DNA of 13,008 bases from positions 1-13,008 of the forward strand of contig WQTQ01000167.1 in the NCBI GenBank assembly GCA_009786175.1, written 5' to 3'. The DNA comes from Bacillota bacterium (GTDB lineage Bacteria > Bacillota_A > Clostridia > Lachnospirales > WQUN01). The position numbers and the translations under genes were made by a program. Under the pieces are notes generated by a model. The model worked only from the letters and a program-made list of their open reading frames with translations, was not told the DNA's origin and made no database searches. How positions within the stretch are numbered: the first letter of the stretch is position 1; every line of letters begins with the position of its first letter. Below are positions 1-6,850 of this stretch, one piece after another.

Positions 1-72
1 GAGCCGTAAGGCGAAGCAATCCAGTGACTTTAGGCAAGTTTTAAGTCGCTGGATTGCTTCGCCTTACGGCTC
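1..72. repeat. Long inverted repeat / hairpin element
   Basis: Bases 1-30 pair with bases 43-72. The outer 24 bp are perfect (1-24 with 49-72), then comes one G-T wobble (25/48) and five more pairs, leaving a 12-base loop (31-42). Each arm also holds a small nested hairpin, GCC-GTAA-GGC at 3-12 with its complement at 61-70; the GTAA loop is of the GNRA type. The element lies 9 bases beyond the stop codon of the minus-strand FtsH-like gene, so it could end or stabilise that transcript. A U-tract that would make it a classic intrinsic terminator would fall outside the window. The length and near-perfect symmetry also fit a dispersed palindromic repeat or a small non-autonomous element. No second copy was seen in the window. 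Confidence 0.85.
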
Positions 73-81
73 GCAAAACTA

Positions 82-1812
82 CTACGCGCTCTTTAACATT
101 CCTACAATCTCATCCCCATCTACGGTTTCACTAACCAATAATTTTGCGGCCAGTTTTTCCAGCGCAGCGAAATTATTCCGCAGCAGTTCCACAGTTTCCA
201 TATAAAGCCCGTCCAACAATTCTTCACATTCCCGGGCAGCTTTCTGTTCATCTTTTAGCAGCAGCACATCGGCAATACCATTTCCCATCCCAAATTTGGT
301 CACATACTGCATTGCGGTGGATGTGGTCTTTTCTATGTCGTTGGACGCGCCGGTGGTTACATTGTCTGGGCCAAAATGCAGTTCTTCCGCTGCGCGGCCT
401 GCAAGGCTTACCATTATCTGGTGACGCAGGTCCTGTTTTGTATAGTACATACGCTCTTGCGGAATATTTACGCAAAAGCCGCCTGCACCACCGGTGGATG
501 GAATTATTGTAACCTTGGCAACCCGGTTAGACGGGTCGGTTACAAGGGCGGTAATTGCATGGCCGGACTCGTGCCAGGCGGTAACTTCCCGCTCTTTTTC
601 GCGGATATTGCTGCGGTCTTTCTTTTCGCTGCCCGCAAGGGCGGTGTAGTATGCCGAATCTATGTCTTCCGCCTCAATATTTTCGGAAGCCCGCCGCGCC
701 GCGTTTATGGCCGCGTCGTTAAGCAAACCTTCCAGCATGGCACCGCTGAAAAACACCGTGTCCGAAGCTAATTTATCCAGGTCAACTGATTGCGACAGGG
801 GCTTGCCTTTTGCGTGCAATTGGATAATCTGCTTGCGGGCGTTTAAATCCGGCAGGCCAATTTCTACCCTGCGGTCGAAACGGCCCGGGCGCATTAAGGC
901 TTCGTCAAGGGTATCCGGGCGGTTGGTTGCGGCCACAACCACAATGCCCGCTGTATCGGAAAAGCCTTGCATTTCCGTAAGCAGGGCGTTAAGGGTCTGC
1001 TCCCGTTCGTCATTGCCGTTTACGCCGCCGCTTCGCTTTTTGCCCAGCGCGTCAATTTCATCAATAAATATTACGCCGCGGCCTGCTTCACGGGCTTTTT
1101 TAAACAGCTCCCGCACCCGCGCCGCGCCAACGCCTACATACATCTGCACAAAATCTGAGCCGCTTACGGCATAAAAAGGTACCCCCGCCTCACCGGCCAT
1201 TGCCCGCGCCATCAAGGTTTTGCCTGTGCCCGGCCTGCCGTGAAACAAAATGCCCCGCGGCATTCTTGCGCCATAGCGGGCGAATTTTTGAGGATTGCGC
1301 AAATAATCAACTATGTCCATGATGCTTTCCTTTGCTTCCGGGTTGCCCGCCACACGGTTAAAGCCGCATAGGGGCTGACCGGGTGCGGTTTGAACGGCTA
1401 CGGTGTTAATACCGCTTTTCGCCTTTGCAATGCCATTTCTGCGGCTAAGGAAAATTAAAACCCCTGCAATTAGCGCAATAGAAAAAACAAGCTGTACTAC
1501 ACCGTCTCCCCGCTGTGCATTTTCGCTTACGGCTACCCCCTGCAGCAGCAGATACTCTTTGAACCCTTCCCGCCGTGGGTTGTTTGTTATAAAAATCGTT
1601 TCATCATATGTAAGTGTGAAGCTGATTGTCGGCGCATCGCTTAGCTGCACCGTTTCCAGCTGCCCCGCAGATAATGCCGTAATAAATTCTGTGTAGTTGA
1701 TAAATTGCGGCTCTTGCCGGTTGTTAAAATACGCGCCTGCCGGTATGCTGCCGACAAGTATAAGAATCAGCAAAACTCCAAAAATTTTTTGATATTTTTT
1801 TAAAAACTGCAT
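82..1812 (-). CDS. ftsH: FtsH-like membrane AAA+ zinc metalloprotease (576 aa)
   Basis: This is a membrane-anchored, ATP-dependent zinc protease of peptidase family M41, which in known members extracts and degrades membrane and soluble proteins as a hexamer. With M1 at base 1812, two membrane segments lie at about residues 11-28 and 105-123, flanking a short external domain. The AAA module has Walker A GRPGTGKT (192-199), pore motif YVG (225-227), Walker B VIFIDE (247-252) and a TNRPDTLD...RPGRFDR second region of homology. The protease domain has zinc motif HESGH (414-418) and the third-ligand aspartate in ASNDIE (D492). The C-terminus ends in the usual DGDEIVGML-like stretch, so the gene is complete but short (FtsH is typically 600-650 aa). 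An ATG at 1830 is in frame, but GGAG (1821-1824) lies inside its first codons and 8 bases before the ATG at 1812, so 1812 is chosen. Oddities are R for the usual first P in GPPGTGKT and Y for the usual pore F. It may be a paralogue rather than the housekeeping copy. Confidence 0.93.
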   Translation of the reverse strand: MQFLKKYQKIFGVLLILILVGSIPAGAYFNNRQEPQFINYTEFITALSAGQLETVQLSDAPTISFTLTYDETIFITNNPRREGFKEYLLLQGVAVSENAQRGDGVVQLVFSIALIAGVLIFLSRRNGIAKAKSGINTVAVQTAPGQPLCGFNRVAGNPEAKESIMDIVDYLRNPQKFARYGARMPRGILFHGRPGTGKTLMARAMAGEAGVPFYAVSGSDFVQMYVGVGAARVRELFKKAREAGRGVIFIDEIDALGKKRSGGVNGNDEREQTLNALLTEMQGFSDTAGIVVVAATNRPDTLDEALMRPGRFDRRVEIGLPDLNARKQIIQLHAKGKPLSQSVDLDKLASDTVFFSGAMLEGLLNDAAINAARRASENIEAEDIDSAYYTALAGSEKKDRSNIREKEREVTAWHESGHAITALVTDPSNRVAKVTIIPSTGGAGGFCVNIPQERMYYTKQDLRHQIMVSLAGRAAEELHFGPDNVTTGASNDIEKTTSTAMQYVTKFGMGNGIADVLLLKDEQKAARECEELLDGLYMETVELLRNNFAALEKLAAKLLVSETVDGDEIVGMLKSA

Positions 1813-1836
1813 ACAAATCACTCCATTCATTTACAT

Positions 1837-1866
1837 ATTATAACGCAATGTCAAGGGCGAAGACAA
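1837..1866 (-). promoter_or_regulatory. Putative sigma-A promoter of the FtsH-like gene
   Basis: On the minus strand a perfect -10 TATAAT lies at 1842-1837. A weaker -35, TTGTCT (4 of 6 consensus bases), lies at 1866-1861 with an 18-base spacer. Transcription would start near 1830, about 18 bases before the chosen ATG at 1812, which leaves just enough leader for the GGAG ribosome binding site. It also argues against translation from the ATG at 1830. Confidence 0.55.
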
Positions 1867-1897
1867 TGTAAGTTATTTCCTACGAGTAAGGCAAAAC

Positions 1898-1911
1898 ACA
1901 AACGCGTTTGT
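1898..1911. promoter_or_regulatory. 14-bp palindrome, possible operator between divergent genes
   Basis: ACAAACGCGTTTGT is a perfect palindrome in the 166-base gap between the FtsH-like and A2M-like genes. Its right half overlaps the proposed -35 of the A2M promoter (1908-1913), and it lies about 32 bases upstream of the -35 of the FtsH-like promoter. That position suits a repressor site acting on the A2M operon. The binding protein is unknown, and a chance palindrome cannot be excluded. Confidence 0.4.
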
Positions 1912-1936
1912 ATTTTACGCTACGAAATGGTACAAT
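1908..1936 (+). promoter_or_regulatory. Putative extended -10 promoter of the A2M/Memo-CapA operon
   Basis: The -10 is TACAAT (1931-1936, 5 of 6 consensus), preceded by TGG (1928-1930), which makes an extended -10 (TGn) element. Seventeen bases upstream is a weak -35, TTGTAT (1908-1913, 3 of 6). An extended -10 can make up for a poor -35. Transcription would begin near 1943, giving a leader of about 36 bases that contains the GGAGG site at 1966-1970. Confidence 0.5.
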
Positions 1937-1965
1937 TTAAATGAAATACCAGAAATCATACACTT

Positions 1966-1970
1966 GGAGG
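1966..1970 (+). promoter_or_regulatory. Ribosome binding site deciding the A2M start
   Basis: GGAGG sits 8 bases upstream of the ATG at 1979. A longer frame opens with TTG at 1964, but it would place this site inside its own first codons, so the ATG at 1979 is the credible start. Confidence 0.85.
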
Positions 1971-1978
1971 TTTTCCCT

Positions 1979-4900
1979 ATGTCTAAAAAGAAAATTATAA
2001 TAATCGCAAGTATTGTTTGCGCGTGCATAGTTATCCCGTTGACAATTTTCTTTCTGCAGCGCAACGGCGCAGATGGTTATGCCGAAGCACCGCCGCAGGT
2101 TTACCCAACCGTGGATACGCCAACTATTTTAGAGCCGGAATTTGCAATTGCCCCTTCCGCAATTGGGCAAATTTCAATAGCCCCTTTAAATTACAGCAGC
2201 CTTGGGGTAGAGCGGGATTCATCATTTCTTATAACATCCGCCGCGCAAACCCTTACGGAAGACCATTTGCGCTCTTACCTGTCCGTTGGCAGCGGCGAAA
2301 ACTTTACCCTTACTTCACAACCTGACAACGCCTTTCTTCTTAGCTTTGAAGATACCCTTGCGCCTGCCCAAATTTACACACTGGTCTACAGCCCTACAGG
2401 GATGCAGCCAACTTCCCACGCCTTTCAAACAACGGATATTTTCCGAGTAACATCTACCACACCCGCAAACAGTACCCACAACATCCCTCCAAACAGCGGG
2501 ATAGAGGTCACATTTAGCCGGCCGCTGTTAAGCGATACAAGCTTTGAAGCCGCGTTTACCATCTATCCGCCTGTAAACGGTCGTTTCCTGCGACGAGATA
2601 ACACATATATTTTTGCCCCAAACGAGTTAGAACTTAACACCGTATACACCGTTATAATAAGCCAAGACACTATGTGCGAAAATAGAGAGCGGCTAACCGA
2701 AGACTACACGTTCCAGTTTACAACCCGCTGGGGTACGGCCACAGAGCGGCCATTTTCCATTGCGGGCAGTGCATACCAAAACTTTCTGCCATGGCAGGAG
2801 GTTTTCATCCCCTTAAATATCGCGCAAAACTTCCGCGAAAGGGATTTTGTTGTTGAGCTTTACAGCTTGCCAATGGCTTCGGTTTTTCTTCATCCGGAAA
2901 ATTTCCGGCAATACGACACCGTAGAACACATGGAAACCTTCCAACTGGAACTGCACTCCATCACTTTACAGGGTTGGGAGTTTAACTATCTGTTCCTGGG
3001 CAGCACTTTGCCGGAAGGCTACTACCTTGCCACAATACGCGCCGCTAACGACCCAAACAGCGCGGTGCTGGAAAAATTTATACAAGTGTCTGCCCTTTCT
3101 GTGTATTCCCTTTCCGTAGGGGGAGAAATGGTTTTTTGGGTGCATGACGCCACTACTAACCTGCCCGCTGCGGGTGCAAGGATACAAGTAGACGGCGGAA
3201 CCGTAATAACAGACGCGGACGGTGTGGCCATTACGCAAACACGGCAAAACGCTTCAGAAGCCATAACTATTGAATATGGCAGCTTTTTGCCTTTTGCCTA
3301 CACAAAACGGACTTTCGCGCCTACACGGCTAACCCCCGGCGGCAGGTTTCTTACCTACATGTACACAGACCGCCCAAGTTACCGCCCCACAGACATTATT
3401 GATATTTTTGGCGTTGTTTTGCCACGGGCCGGGGAAGCCCTTTCTCCCAACGATGTACTGACGCTGCACATAGGCGACATGCTGGAATTACCGGTTACAT
3501 TGGACGCTTACGGTGCGTTTAACAAGCGCGTCCCCGTGCAGGGCATGTTTGGGTTTACAGACATTAGAGTTAACATAAACGGCGAAAGACTTATGTCCAC
3601 ATGGGTAAATTTTTTGGACTACACCAACCTTAGTTTTGTGCTGGACGGCAGGTTAGGCAGGAACGCCTATTTCTTTGACGAATCTATGGATGTGGAAATA
3701 TCCGTAACAAATTTTGCAGGCCTGCCCATGGAAGGTATTTCGCTTATTGGCGGCGACGGAGCGGTAATTGTTACAGACGAAACAGGAATAGCCCGTGGCC
3801 AATCCTCCGCAGGCTGGCCGCACATGCGGGAACCGCAAGGCTGGCAAGTATTTAGAACCTCCGATTGGTTCAGCGTTGCCAGCGATGCCAATGTGTCACA
3901 AGGAATTGGTCTTCCGTTTATCCTTGCCACTAGGGACATTATGCTGGAAATCGTTGAACAACCGGAGGATAACATTGTTGTGCTGACAAGCAATAAAATA
4001 ACCTTGGACAGGTTTAATGCAGACGATTCCTTGGATGTTGTCCCGGACAACTTCCGCGGCCAACCGGTGGACATAGACGTTACTGTTCTTATCACCCGTC
4101 ATATAACAACCAGAACATTGCTGCGTGAAGAATACGACCACATAAACAGGCGCACAGCCAATGTCTACAGCTTTAGCACCAGAGCCGAAACATACAGAAA
4201 CACCATTGTACGCACACAAAACGGCATGACTACCGTAACAGACATCCCCCGCTCTAACGACCCGTTGATAACCTACAGCGTAGAATTTAGATACGACGAC
4301 TCTCGAGGGCGTCCCACTTCTGCATTTTTGCCCGGACAATGGTTTATGGAGCATGACACAAGCTTTAGACATTTTGGGTTTATGCTGGAAGACAGGACAA
4401 TAGTCAGCAATGATGATTTCGGCTGGATGTTTAGTGTTAGGGATTTGGGCGTTGGCCAAACCACCAATGTAATTTTAAAGGAATCTAGCGACGGTACTTC
4501 ATTTTGGGGAGATTTCAGCAATGCCACAACGCCTGCAACAGGGCGTGTACTGGCCGTTATGGTACGTGACGGCATTTTATCCGCCACGGTTGGTACACCG
4601 GAAGGTACGCCAATTACCTTCCCGGAAGAGGCCATCAGCAACGCGCTTTTATTTGGCGCGTATTTCGATAATGGGCTTATCTTCCCCATTCTGAACCCAA
4701 TTTCTGTCCATTACGACTACACGGAAAGGGAACTGCAAATTGAACTGGAGTTTGACAGCGAGAAGTACAGCCCCGGCGAAGAAGTTACCGTAACCATAAG
4801 AACCACAGGCTCCGATGGGCGGCCTGTGCCTTCGCGGGTAACCGTAAGCGTTGTAGACGAGTCCAGCATTGTGGGCTGGGGACAGCATAGGGCAGATTTT

Positions 4901-6850
4901 TTGCGGCGGTTGTACACAAGTTCGCCGCTGGATACTTGGGGCTTCCAATTCAGCCAGTTTGCTTCTTTTACACAGCCCGGGCTTGATGACATGCGGCTTG
5001 GCGGCGGCGCAGAAGGCGGCGGCGGTGACGGCAGCGGAACGGACCCTGTTTTCCGGGAGGATTTTACAGACAACCCCATTTTTGAGGTGGTACACACGGA
5101 CGCAAGCGGTTTGGCCACCCTCACGTTTACCCTGCCGCATCAAGTAACTTCTTGGCGTGTTACGGCTCTTGGCATAACAGAAAGAGGCCTGGCCGGTGAC
5201 GCAAGGCCAAATGTAATTTCAACCTTGCCGTTTTATGTAGACCTGATTCTAACCAACGAATTTATTGTAGGCGACGACATTGCCGCCGTTGCAAGAGTGT
5301 TTACAGACGGCACAATGCCCCGCAGTAATGTGGATTTTGTATTTGAAATTTTACAAGGCAACGAAATTATTTTTTCGGACACACAAACAACCGCAGGCCG
5401 TGCGGTGGTAAACGCGGGCAAACTTGGCGTTGGTTACTACACAATACGTGTCGTGGCCACAATAGACGAATACCAAGATGCCATGGCACTGCCTTTCTCC
5501 ATAGCGGAAACCGGAATGATTTTGCCTGTAATAATGCAACAGCAAATTTCCCCGGGTGTTTCGCCCGTATTTGACTTTGACATGCACCCACTGCCCGTAC
5601 GGATTACTTTAACAAACGCCAACATGGGTCCGTTAATGCACATTTTACACAGCACGCTGGATGGCAGTTCTTTCCGTACAGATCAGTTGGCTGCGCAGGC
5701 GTTTGTGAAGGATTTTATCGGGTGGGAAAACACAGAAGACGTACGCGGGCGTATCCACCACTATTCCGGCGGCATACCGGAATTGCCGTTTGAAGAACCC
5801 ACACTTTTCTATACGGCCCGCTTTGCGGCCTCTTTCCCGGAGTTTGTTAACCGCGACAACATAATTCGCTTTGCACGGGACAACGCGGACACAGGCAGTG
5901 ACGAAGCGCGTACCGCAAGATTGCTTGCCCTGGCGGCAGTTGGCCAGCCCGTGCTGCTGGAAATACACCACGAAATAAATCAACTGGTAAGAAACTCTGA
6001 CCAGTTGATAAACACAAATTACAATACCCACATATCCATGCTGTACTTGGTGGCGGCCCTTGTTGCCGCCGGGGACGACGCAGGGGCTTACAAAGTTGTT
6101 AATCAACACCCGGATTTGCTTAACAACCGGCTAATGACAGGCCTGACAATTACCCAACAGGAAACAATACACACCTTACTGTTGTTCATCAACACTGCCA
6201 TAAACCCGCAGGGGGCATGGGAGTATTTACAAAGTGAAAACAGAAACCGGCACATAAGCAACGTACCGGAACGGATTAACTTTGTGCGCCGCGCCATGGT
6301 TTTGGGCTACAATGTTTCCGAAGTACAGTTTTACCTAAACGACGTAACAGAAACCGCACGGCTGGAAAACTGGGGCGCAAGGTTTTTACACATAACCCCG
6401 GAACAGTTCGCAAACCTTAACCTTACAGCCACAAGCGGCGATACAGATGTGTTTATTGAATTTTACAGCGAAAACCCGAATAATTGGGATGAATCCACTA
6501 ACCAGCTGCAAATTTCTAAAAACATCACTCGGGACGGCGAGTTGTATCGCGTAGAATTGGTAGTAAACTTCCCACACGGGCAAATTGGGTGGTTTACCAT
6601 ATACGACAGGCTGCCAAGCAATATGCGCTTTGTGCCTAGGCAGCGAGCTTGGGCGCGGGGCGAGTGGACTCATATAACCAACCCACAGCGGCAGCTTATG
6701 GAAATAACCTTTTGGCGCACACCGGATTGTGTCGGCCCGCTCAGGATTGTTTACCACGCCATGAAATTGTTTGACGCGGATATGTCTTACGGCGTGACTT
6801 TTATCAGCAGCAGATTTGCAGATAACCATGTATGGGGCAGTACGAGATGA
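1979..6850 (+). CDS. Membrane-anchored alpha-2-macroglobulin-like protein lacking the thioester (1623 aa)
   Basis: This is a large extracytoplasmic protein of the bacterial alpha-2-macroglobulin (A2M) family. Residues 2-5 (SKKK) precede one hydrophobic segment (about 6-26), a signal anchor. Then follow two bacterial Ig-like (Big_5-type) stretches (about 60-150 and 155-250), a carboxypeptidase-regulatory-like stretch (about 385-440), an MG2-like domain with YRPTDIIDIFG (from about 457), and a bait-region-type domain (YSPGEEVTVTIRT...SVVDES, about 930-962). Next come a glycine-rich linker (1008-1020) and the A2M core (TDASGLATLTFTLP...TSWRVTALGI, about 1031-1066). An alpha-helical TED-like region (about 1215-1480) and a C-terminal beta domain finish it. 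Where family members carry CxEQ the sequence reads STLDGSSFRTDQLAA, with no cysteine. The only cysteines are C14 and C16 in the anchor, plus C233 and C1584. It therefore cannot trap proteases through a thioester, like the thioester-less bacterial A2Ms such as E. coli YfaS. The stop overlaps the next start as ATGA, so the two genes form an operon. Confidence 0.88.
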   Translation: MSKKKIIIIASIVCACIVIPLTIFFLQRNGADGYAEAPPQVYPTVDTPTILEPEFAIAPSAIGQISIAPLNYSSLGVERDSSFLITSAAQTLTEDHLRSYLSVGSGENFTLTSQPDNAFLLSFEDTLAPAQIYTLVYSPTGMQPTSHAFQTTDIFRVTSTTPANSTHNIPPNSGIEVTFSRPLLSDTSFEAAFTIYPPVNGRFLRRDNTYIFAPNELELNTVYTVIISQDTMCENRERLTEDYTFQFTTRWGTATERPFSIAGSAYQNFLPWQEVFIPLNIAQNFRERDFVVELYSLPMASVFLHPENFRQYDTVEHMETFQLELHSITLQGWEFNYLFLGSTLPEGYYLATIRAANDPNSAVLEKFIQVSALSVYSLSVGGEMVFWVHDATTNLPAAGARIQVDGGTVITDADGVAITQTRQNASEAITIEYGSFLPFAYTKRTFAPTRLTPGGRFLTYMYTDRPSYRPTDIIDIFGVVLPRAGEALSPNDVLTLHIGDMLELPVTLDAYGAFNKRVPVQGMFGFTDIRVNINGERLMSTWVNFLDYTNLSFVLDGRLGRNAYFFDESMDVEISVTNFAGLPMEGISLIGGDGAVIVTDETGIARGQSSAGWPHMREPQGWQVFRTSDWFSVASDANVSQGIGLPFILATRDIMLEIVEQPEDNIVVLTSNKITLDRFNADDSLDVVPDNFRGQPVDIDVTVLITRHITTRTLLREEYDHINRRTANVYSFSTRAETYRNTIVRTQNGMTTVTDIPRSNDPLITYSVEFRYDDSRGRPTSAFLPGQWFMEHDTSFRHFGFMLEDRTIVSNDDFGWMFSVRDLGVGQTTNVILKESSDGTSFWGDFSNATTPATGRVLAVMVRDGILSATVGTPEGTPITFPEEAISNALLFGAYFDNGLIFPILNPISVHYDYTERELQIELEFDSEKYSPGEEVTVTIRTTGSDGRPVPSRVTVSVVDESSIVGWGQHRADFLRRLYTSSPLDTWGFQFSQFASFTQPGLDDMRLGGGAEGGGGDGSGTDPVFREDFTDNPIFEVVHTDASGLATLTFTLPHQVTSWRVTALGITERGLAGDARPNVISTLPFYVDLILTNEFIVGDDIAAVARVFTDGTMPRSNVDFVFEILQGNEIIFSDTQTTAGRAVVNAGKLGVGYYTIRVVATIDEYQDAMALPFSIAETGMILPVIMQQQISPGVSPVFDFDMHPLPVRITLTNANMGPLMHILHSTLDGSSFRTDQLAAQAFVKDFIGWENTEDVRGRIHHYSGGIPELPFEEPTLFYTARFAASFPEFVNRDNIIRFARDNADTGSDEARTARLLALAAVGQPVLLEIHHEINQLVRNSDQLINTNYNTHISMLYLVAALVAAGDDAGAYKVVNQHPDLLNNRLMTGLTITQQETIHTLLLFINTAINPQGAWEYLQSENRNRHISNVPERINFVRRAMVLGYNVSEVQFYLNDVTETARLENWGARFLHITPEQFANLNLTATSGDTDVFIEFYSENPNNWDESTNQLQISKNITRDGELYRVELVVNFPHGQIGWFTIYDRLPSNMRFVPRQRAWARGEWTHITNPQRQLMEITFWRTPDCVGPLRIVYHAMKLFDADMSYGVTFISSRFADNHVWGSTR
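5000..5038 (+). other. Glycine-rich linker inside the A2M-like protein
   Basis: This encodes thirteen residues, eight of them glycine (GGGAEGGGGDGSG), between the bait-region-type domain and the A2M core. It is a GC-rich run of GGC codons in an otherwise moderate-GC gene. Similar flexible linkers occur just before the A2M core of other bacterial family members. It is probably a hinge and could be protease-accessible. Confidence 0.7.

Noticed and set aside
662..1174. 170-residue plus-strand open frame opposite the FtsH-like gene
   Set aside because: It is antisense to the conserved AAA domain, with arginine- and serine-rich shadow composition and no motif.
1837..1854. TTGACA (minus strand, 1854-1849) next to TATAAT as a promoter pair
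   Set aside because: Only 6 bases separate the hexamers, far from the 16-18 required, and no acceptable -10 lies 16-18 bases downstream of this TTGACA.
2018..2026. Cysteines in the A2M N-terminal segment as a lipobox
   Set aside because: The hydrophobic stretch continues for about ten residues past both cysteines and lacks an L-x-[AG]-C pattern, so a membrane anchor fits better.
3896..4459. 187-residue minus-strand open frame inside the A2M gene
   Set aside because: It lies within a strong continuous coding frame with domain matches; no promoter or ribosome binding site was seen on the minus strand.
6832..6846. Upstream ATG as the start of the Memo-CapA lipoprotein
   Set aside because: It has no purine-rich site at the right distance, while the ATG at 6847 forms the ATGA overlap and gives a normal-length lipoprotein signal.
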